Positions 43,429-54,007 of a stretch of 64,000 bases of DNA are shown piece by piece. The notes below the pieces were generated by a model. It saw only the letters and a list, made by a program, of their open reading frames with translations. It had not been told where the DNA came from and searched no databases. Both the position numbers and the translations under genes were made by a program. Each line of letters opens with the position of its first letter. Position 1 is the stretch's first letter. The stretch comes from Urechis unicinctus (taxonomy: Eukaryota; Annelida; Polychaeta; Xenopneusta; Urechidae): the NCBI GenBank assembly GCA_034190875.2, contig CM067344.1, positions 13,194,915 through 13,258,914 of the forward strand. Direction: 5' to 3'.

Positions 43429-44209
43429 GCTTATGTATATAAACACCACTGAACCAGCCAATGAGAGACCGCGCTGCCACTAAGCTCGATATGATGGCAC
43501 AGAGCAATCCGGTCTCACGCTCGGCCGGAAGTTATCGCCTCATTCATTTTTATTTTGTTCCACTTCGACGATGATTTCTCGCCGTTGGCACTAAGTCATG
43601 CTGTCATGTGATATAGATAGTGGAGAATTGTTACGGATTAAGTTGTCACTGTCAATCCGCTGCGGGTTGCGGACGACAAACATTCAAAATGGAACCAATG
43701 AACCACTGTGAGGTCCAGATTTCCTCAGTCATAATCTTTGTCTGTTATATGCTATGTAATTTTTGGCAGTGCATTGGCCACACAACTGCCTTACATGATG
43801 TTTGATGTTTGTTAAATGTGGGCGAGAGGTTATCAAATGTATCTACGAATGTCCCATTCATGGTGTGGTATTATATAAATCTCATTGAAAGGTCTTATCC
43901 CGGGAGTTTTTTTATATAGTTGTCATTTTATACCATGAACTGATATATGTAATTTATAATAATCCTTCGCTCAAGTTCTAAGAAGATGAAATTGTTTTGC
44001 AACCTACTTATGTTTGTCTCTTTCATGAAACATATTAATAATGGGACTGGATTCTCACTGAGTTCATGTTTTGTTTTATTAAAGAATTAAAACACTTTGG
44101 ACTTCAAAGAGTTTATCAAACATTCCACTACAGACAATATGCAACTAGAGGTGTAACCATAGCAGAAATAAAGTCATTGTCATAGGTCACGGGAATAATC
44201 TCCATGCTC
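43429..44209. other. No gene supported
   Basis: One 61-codon frame near 43620 has no recognisable feature. Nothing else is seen. Confidence 0.5.
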
Positions 44210-44585
44210 TTAGAGGTAAAAACCACGAGATGACAAAGTCGACTGTTTGTACAAAACAACAGGCCCTGAATCTAGTACAAGTGCACAGAACACAGCACAC
44301 ATGTGCTTACAGTGTGCCTCTAGGCCCATACCAGCACCACAATCACACTGGCACTCCTTGATGACGCCGTGGATGTAGTTAACCACATCAACCTCATTCT
44401 CCACAGACTTCCTCATCTACGCACAGCATTGACCTATGATGAAAGCTTAAGTAAAGGTCAGAGGTAGCCCGCAATGGAATTGAGGAATCCTTCCGCGTTA
44501 AGCCTTTTGCATCTTTGATAAGTTCCATTAAGGGAACGGAGATATGCAGCCATCTGGGCCATATCAATGCAGGGTTTCCCTATAC
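44210..44585 (-). pseudogene. SWIM-type zinc-finger protein fragment, probably transposon-derived
   Basis: On the minus strand a 68-codon frame (44416-44210) contains ECQCDCGAGMGLEAHCKHMC. This is a SWIM zinc finger: CxC, then an AGMG turn, then CxH. The AGMGxxAHCKH form is known from repeat-derived SWIM proteins in fish and invertebrates. A TAG lies immediately before the ATG and can be read as a splice acceptor. Upstream, 44585-44458 is a second likely exon, preceded by TTATCAG and reading IGKPCIDMAQMAAYLRSLNG and on to an in-frame stop, in a different frame from the finger. The stop and the missing rest of the protein suggest a fragment. The finger would bind DNA or protein; a SWIM-bearing transposase such as a Zisupton- or Mutator-like element is one possible source. 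Confidence 0.6.
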
Positions 44586-47029
44586 CTGATAAAAGTCAAA
44601 AACAATAAGCTTAGAACCCACAAGCATATTCAACTTGGCTTACTTTTTACTCGAACAAATACAGAGGTAATGTGATCAAATTCTTACTGATAATCATTCA
44701 TAACTGATACTACTTGGTTCACGCAGGGGTGTTGATGTGGTATTCCTGGCCAACATCTTCTACTGCACTGAAGTAGTTGTTTTCTTAGGTACTAGACATA
44801 TTCTTAATAACTATACGACGCCGTTTAACGCTTTTTAATCGCACAATTAAAACATATCAAATTCGTGCACAGTTCAGCGCCATTAATCAGCATCATCCAT
44901 TTTCGTAGACAGTTTGAAGGTAGTATCAATATAAGCGACGAATTTTACGACGTAGTGCTCGGTAATTCAATGAACTTCTAAACCTGTTTCAGTTATCAAC
45001 TGGTCGCTAAAACGAGTCGATTGCAGCCTTTTCAAGGTGGTAGACCACTTTATCACAAATTAATCAATATTAATCAATATTTGATGATAAAAAATAGGTA
45101 GGGTAGATAGATATGTCAAGTTCCAAAGTTTTCTGGTATTATTGCTCAAAATTCGCCCCATTATTATTAACTTCTGATATATCTTTTCGATAATCGAGAC
45201 ATTACAGGCGCCATACAAATAGCTCTAGTATCTATTTGACTCGATTTTACTAATATTGATTTCTGAAAGAAATAGAGAATGGGACAATCAAGTATTTGTT
45301 TTAAAGCGGTATTGTGAAGAAAACTATTCGCTGCACATGCCCATGTGATGTTGTATAAGGAAATGAGCCCTTCTCTGATGCTTGTATTCTTATTCTGTAT
45401 CTCATGCTTTCTTAACCGCCACTGTAACAGTGGCATGAACACTAGTGAAAGTAAGAGACCCTGTTATGTAGAACATGACCATGAGTAGCCTTGCGCGCTG
45501 AAGTAGTGCTGCTCGTATTTCACGCTCTCTCTACACCCATTGTTTCAATCTTAAACGGTACTTTGTGCTTTCAAAGCGTATGTTTTGAATACTAATGCAA
45601 TGTTTTGTCCCTTAAACAACAACGATTTACAAACCTTTCCCATCAGGCTATTTGACGTACACCCCATATTACTTGCTGCAATCCATTTTAGGGAGCGTGT
45701 GGTACGATAATTGAATAGCTTTGTGTAACATTCGGAGAAGCTGATGTACAATTTTTGCTTTGACGCGTAGAAAGAGTATTTAGAAAACGCATATCTATTC
45801 CGAAAAGATCCATTACCAGACATTTACACAATACATGCGCTGAATTTAGTGACTCCTCATATATGAATTGTGCGGCAGTGTATGCAGTAAACGAGTCAAG
45901 TTGAATTGGAACACCAAGCAAAACTTCTATGTATTTAAAGGTTAACCCTAATTGCATGCCGATGTAGTATAATGCATTAGTTTTCTAAAATTTCAGTGAC
46001 GGCTGTTGGCACACTAACATCGTCATTACATTATCCCGTTAGTTTACCTTAAAACCGTAAGGAAGCGGCAAAGCTCCACCAATTTGTGCTTGATTGTTGA
46101 CTGTGGGAGTGACAAAATCTATAACTAAAATTAGTTCTCTAAAGCCAAACAAAATGTTCACTTTAATAATGTATTGTCACAACGCAATGGTTTTGTTAAT
46201 GATAAGATGTCATTGAGGTAGTATACCGTCGTCACACGATACTAAAAGCACTAAACGGCAAACGCTAAAGGTGCATCGTTATTGTCTGTGACTTACAAAT
46301 GAGTATAATATACCAAAAGAGGTTTGCTATTTGCTGTCGCTTTAAAGCGCGAATAAGTTGACTTGGTAGCGATAGGCTGAAAGTAGTTTATCATCTTCAT
46401 GGAGGTATTCGGGTAGCTTGGTGTGTAAGCAACGAACTCTGTTGATCACCTTCAGTGCCGGCAATGAAGGCTTCGGATGGTAGTTTGAAAACGTCTGGGT
46501 TCGCTGAAACATTTTATCCGGACGCAATATGTTTGGGAAACCTAACAGATACAACTTTTGTGTGATGTTTTATTGCTTGTAACATGTGTGTTTCCAATAA
46601 AGTAAAATCTAAGATTAAGGTAGAATTCAAGTATGTCATTCTAGTATGTCGGTTATTAAATTAAGTAACAAATCTACTTAAAGCAAATGCTGCATCCTTC
46701 AAGTATATAATATTATATTTAGTCTAAATAAAAGGAATGCTTCTTGCAAATTACTCCCAAGGGCAGTTTCACCGCTAAGCGATATGTTTATGGTAACGGC
46801 TGAAACACCTCTGTCACTCATCAAAGGAGCATGTTAGATCTCGTGTTTACTGGGGCCCTCATGTTATTTGACTGTGCGTCCGCTGGCAATATCGCAGGTC
46901 TCTGACACTAGAGCTGGGGTTCTGGAGAGTCCTGTTGAGATCCAGATCGACACATAGTCCAACCAATATTCCATGCCTCTACTGGCGTTGGATCCGTTTA
47001 ACGGACGCGCTCTCCAGGGCATGCTTTGC
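44586..47029. other. No gene supported
   Basis: The frames at 45167-45957 and 46342-46554 (minus) lack domains and splice logic. A copy of a dispersed repeat lies at about 46680-46830. Nothing else is seen. Confidence 0.5.
46680..46830. repeat. Old dispersed repeat, copy 2 (other copy at about 24300-24460)
   Basis: This copy shares the TTTAGTCTAAATAAA, CTTCTTGC and ATGTTTATGGTAACGGCTGA blocks with the copy at 24.3 kb, in the same orientation. It ends about 200 bp before the THAP/ballast locus. Confidence 0.55.
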
Positions 47030-47216
47030 TTAAAGGTCAACTACAAAGATTTTTTTTATTCCATTTTTCCAAAGTTCTATGTTTTAAAAGGGTATCATGA
47101 CCAAAATAAGGTGACTGCGCGCTTTTTTTCTTTAAGAAAAATGATTTTTAAATGTTTATTTCCCACGTCGAATCTGACAAGATACCGCTCGGTAAAATTC
47201 GTGAATTTCCGTACAG

Positions 47217-47227
47217 TGACGTCATTC
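47217..47227 (+). promoter_or_regulatory. CRE-type element upstream of the THAP gene
   Basis: TGACGTCATTC, with the full palindromic CRE TGACGTCA at 47217-47224, lies 109 bp before the THAP start codon. GCCATCTT (a YY1-type core) follows at about 47250. The same 11 bases face inward at the other end of the locus. Confidence 0.45.
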
Positions 47228-47333
47228 AGGTTGTTCGCGAATATTCATCGCCATCTTTAGCCTTCCCGGTTGGTTGACAGCGTGTGACTAACTCGTCTTT
47301 CTTCACGGTCTGGTGCTTTTCTTGGTGTGGATT

Positions 47334-48560
47334 ATGCCTTATTGTTGTGCGTTTGGTTGTCGGAACAATGAGAAGTCAGGCGTGATTTTTTTTTTGTTTC
47401 TAAAAGACATATGTGCCGCATATGGGTGTCGAAAGTCAAGCGTGAACGCTGGAGTCCTGCCCTTATAGTTATAGTTATACGACAGTTCTATGTTCTGATC
47501 ATTTCGAGAAAAGTGCTTATGAGACTGACCCAGAGCTGCTCAGAAGTCTAGGATTTCGTAAGAAACCTAGGCTCCGAAATGGTATTGGCAGCTGAGCAGA
47601 TAGATAAATCAAGTGACAGTGGTGAATCACAGACTGAGGTGTCACACTCAAGTACTGCCGACCTAGGCTAGGCGAAGAAACTTCGCCTGTCAGCGTCCGC
47701 GCTGTTTGCTACACCAGGGGTGAGTGCCTTGCCGTCTGCCGACCATGAAGCTTGCTCTCACTTGTCATTAGGGGTGCAGGCAAATGTTTTGGTGAGTGTC
47801 ACAAGGCAACTGCATTATTATATATGATGAAATGCATTGGCAGGGATAACTTCTGTTGTATGTATCCATGTGTCTTTTCAGAGTCAATTTGTAAACATTT
47901 ACACCCTTGAAGGCTATGATGAATGAAATTGTAGCATACTTATTGTATTGATACCATAGATGGCTGACAAGTCTCTACAGACACAGAGTTCTATCTTTCC
48001 TGGGATAAAGAAATATTCAAGAGGTACCCAAGTTGGCCCATCTCACCAAAAGTGTCACCAGGGGCACCCAATATGAGCCCCAGGAGGAATCTGTTGGACT
48101 GGTGGACAGCGATGATGAGATGGAAACTGACCCTGACTATGACTTCACTGACCAAGTGATGATGCTGAGATGGAAACTGATGATGACATGGCGTTTGAAG
48201 AACTGTTAGGTAAATATTGTTTTGTTTGTAGTGTAATCACAGGGTTTTATTTGATGGAAGAAAAATTTAGCTCACAGAATGCTTATGTACAGTGGTGTTG
48301 ATCTGGAGGGTGGCCCTAGTCAGAATCGAAGATACCGGGGGAGTTTTGCTTGTTTTGAACAAATCGGCGTGAATGGACACCGTAAGATGTGGGATTGCCA
48401 ACTTTTTACAGGAGCTATGCCCGCAGGGAATTTGTTTATGGCTTCAGGGATTTTTGTTAGTGGCAGTAGTGCTATGAGAACACTGAACATGTTCAGGTAT
48501 GGGAAAATCCCAAGCCTGTCAAAGTACCAATTTCTTTTGGTGTGAACATGCATTAATCTA
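47334..48560 (+). pseudogene. THAP-domain transposase-like gene (Kolobok-type?), decayed
   Basis: From the ATG at 47334 a THAP zinc-binding domain can be followed: MPYCCAFGCRNNEKSGVIFF, then a shift at a T10 run, then RIWVSKVKRERWSPA, a second shift at a TTATAG duplication, then VLCSDHFEKSAYETDP with the final Cys-His pair, and a stop (TGA) after RLRNGIGS near 47593. Further pieces are an exon ending at the GTGAGT donor near 47792, an acidic segment (48060-48214, SDDEMETDPDYDF, with two more shifts) ending at GTAAAT, and 48279-48545. The last piece contains WDCQLFTGAMPAGNLFMAS and SGSSAMRTLNMF, the W.SQPF...PAGNL..SA..FSG pattern of THAP-bearing transposase-like proteins widespread in fish and invertebrates. 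The rest of the catalytic region is missing. It is a relic and cannot make a protein. Confidence 0.8.
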
Positions 48561-48711
48561 AAATGAAACACATGTTATTTTGACATTTATTACCAAAATC
48601 TGAATAAGTTTCATTTGCACAAACATTGTTACCCAATTAAAAATTGGCATATAATATAACTTACTTATTATATGACTATCATAAAATATGAATATCATTG
48701 ATTTGCTTCAG

Positions 48712-48899
48712 ACTATATACATCAGGTGCTTGATCTAAGGCAAAAATACCCAAGCTACAGACTTGCTGAGGTCCTTGCAGATGACAGGACTGTCCCACCA
48801 CCTATTGCCTCCCAGTACGAGAAACCTGAAAAGGATCTTCTCGTAGGTGCTCACAGGTGTCGATTCAACCTGACCAAGAAATCTTCCGCTCCATTGTAG
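48712..48899 (+). pseudogene. Possible last exon of the THAP gene or an unrelated coding remnant
   Basis: After a good acceptor (TTGCTTCAG at 48703-48711) one frame is open for 62 codons to a TAG at 48897-48899. It has strongly protein-like composition: HQVLDLRQKYPSYRLAEVLA, then DDRTVPPPIASQYEKPEKDL. I do not recognise the family. It stops within a few bases of where the opposite-strand ballast domain ends (about 48891), so the two would be tail to tail. The long minus-strand frame over the same bases is then probably its shadow. Confidence 0.4.
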
Positions 48900-50098
48900 A
48901 TAACCTCTATATTTGCCGCCCGGGTCAGGGAAGGATTTTCTAGCAGCTGTTACCACACAGGCTGCCAGCACTTTCCTGTTTCTTTTGCCCAGTCTGTGCC
49001 ATATCCAGAGTGTAAACTGGCGGTAAGCTAGATACCTGAATAATCTGAAGCAATATGTCAATTAGTTGTCTATGGTTTTAAAATAAGTTGTATAGTTAAA
49101 AAAACAATTGTCATTTGTCAACCATTTCCTCACTTTATAATTTTATTGTAAGCTCTGCCTCTGGATTTCATGTAACTGGCATTATTTATTCTTGGCTATG
49201 TAAAATATATTGTAGTTCATCAATATGAACACTGAATATTTTACCCTTTGTAATAAATATGATTGTTCAACCTCAAACCATCCTTTTTGGTAGCAATAAT
49301 GGCTAACTTACTCATTGTAGAGACCTCATCTCCAACAGATCTGTCCATTTGAATAGATTCAAATTTGGACACTTCCAGCACATTTTTATTCATGCAGCTA
49401 GCCAGGAATCTGGGATGCTTGGTGATGCATGTCCATTCCTCCGTTAGAGCCATCACTCTCTCCAAACTTCTGTGGCTGTGTCCATTGGGATGCAGTAATG
49501 ACATCTACACCTAAGACTAAGTTAGAGAAATAATTAAAGAGTCATTGCAAATTTATTATTTGTGGTGCAATGAATGAATATAAAAGGAAAATACTTTATA
49601 AACTGCATGCAAACATCTGTCCACAATATTCAATGTGCTCAGGGTACAATGACAAAGCTACATTCACTATAGCTCTTTCGAACTAAGTACGGGAGTATGT
49701 ACGACAAGGTGATAAATAGAACCTGACGTTGGTCTTTTGGGCTAATTCACTAGCCAAGTACTATTTGTTGTAGTAGTTAGGTCTGTCAACATACCATCCT
49801 CAACTTACAGAATGTGTAAATTTATTGGGTAAATAAAACTAACGATTATTTTTTACCAGTTAATATAGTTCAATAAAGCTTGGGAAGGGTATTCTAAAAC
49901 TTACCATTCATCGAAATCTTTTGTTGATTCTTCATCCGAAGCGGACCCTTGAGTTAGACTTAGAGCTCCCGGTGTCATTTCGTTGTGTGACTTAGATTTT
50001 TCAACTCCCGTCCGTATTGGCTCAAATAAATAGTCATGGACATGATTTGCCCCAATGTTATGCTATGGGGACTCGTAAACTTCATCAGAAGACGACAT
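48735..50098 (-). pseudogene. P2X7 intracellular ('ballast') domain-like gene, decayed
   Basis: Three exons on the minus strand. Exon 1 (50098-49906) begins MSSSDEVYESP, hits an in-frame TAG (50065-50063), then reads HDYLFEPIRTG and an acidic segment ending at a GTAAGT donor. Exon 2 (49504-49312, acceptor GTGTAG) starts with TGTCATTACTGC, the C-x2-C pair of the WCxCGNC...PM zinc motif; the Trp codon rebuilt across the junction reads TGA. It shifts frame after a few codons and continues ERVMALTEEWTCITKHPRFL. Exon 3 (from about 49035) reads AYRQFTLWIWHRLGKRNRKV, CVVTAARKSFPDPGGKYRGY. These blocks (FEP, CxxC, CITxHPxF, YRQFTxW...LGkgNRrv, CVV.aIR..FP...G.Y.GF) define the P2X7 C-terminal ballast domain, which is also found without the channel in many invertebrate proteins. 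No channel part is present. Two stops and a frameshift make it a pseudogene. Confidence 0.82.
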
Positions 50099-50196
50099 GG
50101 CTTGTCAAAACGGTGTAATAATTTTAAAATCCAAACAATCGTTTTTCGCTTCGCTCGTTCGCTCGCAGTCAAATTCTCTTGGAGGCAGCGCAGCAG

Positions 50197-50207
50197 GAAT
50201 GACGTCA
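50197..50207 (-). promoter_or_regulatory. CRE-type element upstream of the ballast-domain gene
   Basis: Minus-strand TGACGTCATTC (full CRE TGACGTCA at 50200-50207) lies about 100 bp before the ATG at 50098. GCCATCTT is found about 45 bp further upstream. The element mirrors the one at 47217. Confidence 0.45.
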
Positions 50208-50330
50208 CGCAACGTGCACCTAGCGGCCAACTGAGGCAAAATGGCATCGAGAAGATGGCTTCGTATTTTCTTCCGAATGAAACCTTATCGGTGGATTTTT
50301 AGTACTTATGCATGCCGTTGCAATGAATTA

Positions 50331-50898
50331 TGGGTCCCCGTTGGTTTATGAGTTATTAATCTTCAATTTGAAACACATTATAAAGAAATGATGACAGTGG
50401 TCACAATGTCTACCTGAATTATAGTCTCTGGTTTGCTTGAATTTTGACCTCTTGCATACCCACAGAAGGTGTCCTAGTTTTGATGCTATTCTTTAGAATT
50501 GTGCGGTCCTTCTGTTTATATGTTTCATCACGAGTTGCAAACGTGATACCAAGGATACTTTCTTGGCAATCTTTACCAGGTTTACGTATTGGCCAAAACG
50601 ATTACATAGTAAACCTTCTGGGTATCATTCACATCAAAATCAGGTCATTCATTCATCTCACATAACTGGCTGTCACATTGCTGAGGCAATTTTCGAATAA
50701 TTGTGGAGAAATACCGACATGGTTGTTATCTATGGAATTGACTCTTTTGCATTGTCTTGAACATGTCTTCATTAGTTGCTTGAATTACATCTGCCCTCGA
50801 GACGGCAGTATAAATGCATGAATGCATTGACTGCATATTATTCATTAAACATCGCTTTAGGCACTTTTCCCATCGCTGTCACTCCCCGTTCTCCCCAG

Positions 50899-50900
<2 letters not shown>
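50331..50900. other. No gene supported
   Basis: One 73-codon frame near 50444 has no recognisable feature. Nothing else is seen. Confidence 0.5.
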
Positions 50901-50938
<38 letters not shown>

Positions 50939-51181
50939 TATAGATATATATATATAGATATATATATATATATATATAGAGAGAGATAGATATATATATA
51001 TATATATAGAGATATAGATATATATATAGAGATCTAGATTAGAGAGAGAGATATATATCTATCTCTCTATATATAGATATATATCTCTATATATCTATAT
51101 CTATATATATATCTCTCTATCTTTCTGTCTGTCTATCTCTCTATCTATATCTATACATATATATATATCTATATCTATATA

Positions 51182-51229
<48 letters not shown>

Positions 51230-51254
51230 TACACACACAAACACACACACACAT
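50901..51254. repeat. Compound (TA)n / (TAGA)n / (CA)n microsatellite
   Basis: The tract changes from TA to GATA/GAGA on the plus strand, then to the complementary TCTA/CTCT form from about 51055, then TA, then CA. The GATA-rich and TCTA-rich halves can pair as an imperfect hairpin about 200 bp long. Confidence 0.93.
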
Positions 51255-51577
51255 ACACATACTTGAACAACCGCTCACATGAGGACCACATCTTTAAGCT
51301 GTACTTGCGAGGATCATGCTTTCCTCGGGTGAACAGTATATTGAATTTCAGAATACCAGAGAATGTTTCTGTACGCTTTATGACTGTCATGCGTTTCCGG
51401 AAAAATATGTTTCCTGGTGGGTTTTTACTAGCAGTTGTTATTTACACAACCCGTGATGTTTAGTAAAATTGTTGACGAGGACTCGGTAGATGTAGTTGCT
51501 ATTTCTGTGAGGTCACAAACAGGCATGCTTTGGAGAAAAGTTACCGCGTGAAGCCATCATTAGCCGTACACCTTAAG

Positions 51578-51698
51578 CATTAGGGGCGACCCAGTCAGTG
51601 TTTTGTACGTGCCTACGGCTTCATTAGGGGCGACCCCGTCCATGTTTTGTATGGACTTACGGCAGCATAAGGGACGACCCAATTAGTGTTATTGGGGG
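51578..51698. repeat. Minisatellite: 44-bp unit, about 2.7 copies
   Basis: Units start at 51578, 51622 and 51666 with CATTAGGGGCGACCC (CATAAGGGACGACCC in the third). The first two end in TACGGCTT or TACGGCAG; the third is cut after 33 bases. No open frame. Confidence 0.85.
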
Positions 51699-52534
51699 TA
51701 GCTCCATTAGAGTATCAACATTTCGTTCACCTCACAATATCCGAGTTTTTGACAATGCCTTATGGTGTCCAATGCTGTATATTCTTGCACAAGTAAACTA
51801 TCTTTCACACATTTACGCTCCTAGGCCATCTGTCCTGAACCACAAACCACTTGGTGAACCAGTTCATTAAGCATACATTTGTGCAAGATCACACAACTTA
51901 CCGTTATGCTGGGTTTCAATCCTAAATCGTTCTGGCAAAATGCTACCTCAGATATCAACCAATAATAATCATCATCATCATCATCATGGTGACAAATGAT
52001 CTACAAATCAAAACATTGAGACTAACACATCTGCATTAGGTGTACACATGCATTTGCACAGTCTGTGCCAGCAAAATATCTGCTCAGCTAGCTCCTCTGC
52101 AGTTCTCAGGGTTATCTTACATCATGTCTTTCATAGATGTTTGTTATGATCATTTTGTTGTTGGATCATATGGATCTAATATCAAAAGAGATAAAGCGAT
52201 TCATCGTTAGAAGATCGTTTGTTTGCAATTATGACATGTTTTCATGGATAGATTGAAGTGATTATATATATTAAAGAGAGCTGCCCCCTCGACAAAAAAT
52301 TGATAAAAGTAGTGAGACTCCAGTCTTACATGCTGGTATGATTTGTGTGGACACTTAGTTTATGGTAATTGTTTACGTTGATACACCGTTCGTCTGTATA
52401 ATCCCTAATGCCAATCCATTGATCGCCCTGGCCACCACCAAGAGGTGTACAAACAGTCCATTAATTCGCAGCTAGGCTGGTGTACTCATTAACAGTATCT
52501 ATAACTAATCTAAGATCATCCTTGTGACCTCCTG

Positions 52535-52990
52535 TTGTATGAGGCTATGCACCTCTTTGTGTCTCGGAAGTCCATTCATCTGTTTCCGGTTCCACCAGGC
52601 TACAGAACAAGTGATTAAACCGAGGTCACCAGAGGTCAAACCTATAATCGAGGTGATTTATAGCGTAACAATCCAGGATATTGTTTACCACACGTACAAC
52701 ATGCTTCGTTTCAATTCAATTCTATCAAAACCTAGTCGATTTAGCACTCTGGTGAGCCACGATGACCGAATACGGTAGAACAACTAAAGATCGATTTCCC
52801 CCACTACCGCCTGCAAGTGCTTTTTATCGATTTCAAGTTCAATTAGATACATCTTTGATGAGCAACAGGGTCGTTTATATGGGCGGCGGTGACAGCCAGA
52901 TTGCTCAGCGAGTATTTCATAAGCCAAAGAATGTAATTAGTTTCTTGATGAGCTGTTTAAAAGCGCACCAGCTTGTGCAATATCTAACCT
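52535..52990. repeat. Inverted repeat arm (partner 63490-64000; weaker partner 58590-58720)
   Basis: The reverse complement of the last about 500 bp of the window matches here. Landmarks: TTTGTGTCTCGGAAGTCCATTC (52554), AGAGGTCAAACCTATAATC.AGGTGA (52631), CCTAGT.GATTT.G (52731), CCACTACCGC.TGC (52801). The two random open frames inside it are not conserved between the arms. Confidence 0.82.
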
Positions 52991-53306
52991 ACAGGTAAAG
53001 GAAAGGACCAATGAAGAACAGGGATCACTGGGGTCGAACGGAATGTTGACTTCAAAATTATCATATTCTAACGTTAATTTGGCACCAAAATGAAGAGACG
53101 CAATTGTGTGAAACAATTAATGATGTAGGAACAACAATGACACCATGAATGGGAAGAGTCCAAGGTTTCACCATTCATGAAATCAAGTCTTTAAATGCTG
53201 CCCGAAACGCCAAGATAAATAACAGCAATCGTTTAAACCAACTGCAAAAACGCTTAACATGGTTTGCACTGGAAGGTAGGGGAACATATGACCATTGTTC
53301 TTGCTT

Positions 53307-53585
53307 CGAATTTATCCTCTAGTAATTTGTGACTGACGCATATGGGCTTTAGAATAGGTCACAAATAATGATCAAGTGGGAAGGTGGAAAGTCGTTTGGG
53401 GATATTTAGATTATCAACATATGGAACACTTACTCTATTCTGACTTTAACGTCATTGTTTCGAATTTATCCTCTAGTAACATGTGACTGACGCATATGGG
53501 CTCTAGGATAGGTCACAAATAATGATCAAGTGGGAAGGTTGAAAGTCGTTTGGGGATATTTAGATTATCAACATATGGAACACCT
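53307..53585. repeat. Tandem duplication, offset 154 bp
   Basis: 53307-53430 and 53461-53584 are nearly identical. They share CGAATTTATCCTCTAGTAA, GTGACTGACGCATATGGGCT and CGTTTGGGGATATTTAGATT. A 30-bp non-repeated linker lies between them. The equivalent place in the left segmental copy has only one unit, so this tandem arose after the larger duplication. Confidence 0.9.
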
Positions 53586-54007
53586 GATACCAATCAGGCA
53601 AGAACTTGCCTCATGTTTTCAAATTAACCGAAGATGTTCGCTGGGTTCCAGAAGACAAACGTAACTTCTTGGTTTGGTGCATTGAGACACCAATCCCTTA
53701 TAGTAACGGTCATATGCTAAGATGACTTATTCCTAGGGTTAGTTGGAGTGTTTGTTAATGAGAAATTGAACCCAGGCACAAGTTTGCTGTCTAATAATAA
53801 TCTATTCTCAATCATACCAAATTAACTGAGGATAGAAACCTGCCATCACCGTTTCACTCAATCCCACCGGAAAAGGCATGCATGCACATCCCTTAACAGA
53901 ACATCAAACGTTATAACGGTTTTAAGGTCGCTGATAGACGACCCCACTCTCACTATCTTGAGAACTTTAGGCATGCTTTCCCACCACCATTTAGTTGCAT
54001 GATCATT

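Larger units (their letters stand above)
47030..50330. mobile_element. Candidate two-gene DNA transposon: THAP transposase-like gene and ballast-domain gene, convergent
   Basis: The plus-strand THAP/transposase-like gene starts at 47334 and the minus-strand P2X7-ballast-like gene starts at 50098; they run towards each other and meet near 48.7-48.9 kb. Each start is about 100-110 bp inside an inward-facing TGACGTCATTC (47217-47227 and 50197-50207). TTAA followed by AGGTCAAC at 47030 would be a plausible left terminus for a Kolobok-type element, whose target site is TTAA. No matching right terminus was found, so the borders are guesses. The arrangement could also be two independent genes or two nested old insertions. 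Confidence 0.4.

Noticed and set aside
48735-48890. Minus-strand continuation of the ballast exon (about 50 codons after the domain) as part of that protein
   Set aside because: Family members end near the KYRGY block, and the plus strand over these bases reads as a better protein segment with its own stop; it is more likely a shadow.
48735-50098. A P2X receptor channel gene
   Set aside because: Only the intracellular ballast domain is present; no transmembrane segments or extracellular cysteine-rich domain were found within the window.
49975-50247. 90-codon minus-strand frame at the ballast gene 5' end
   Set aside because: It overlaps exon 1 in a different frame and lacks the FEP/acidic features seen in the frame chosen.
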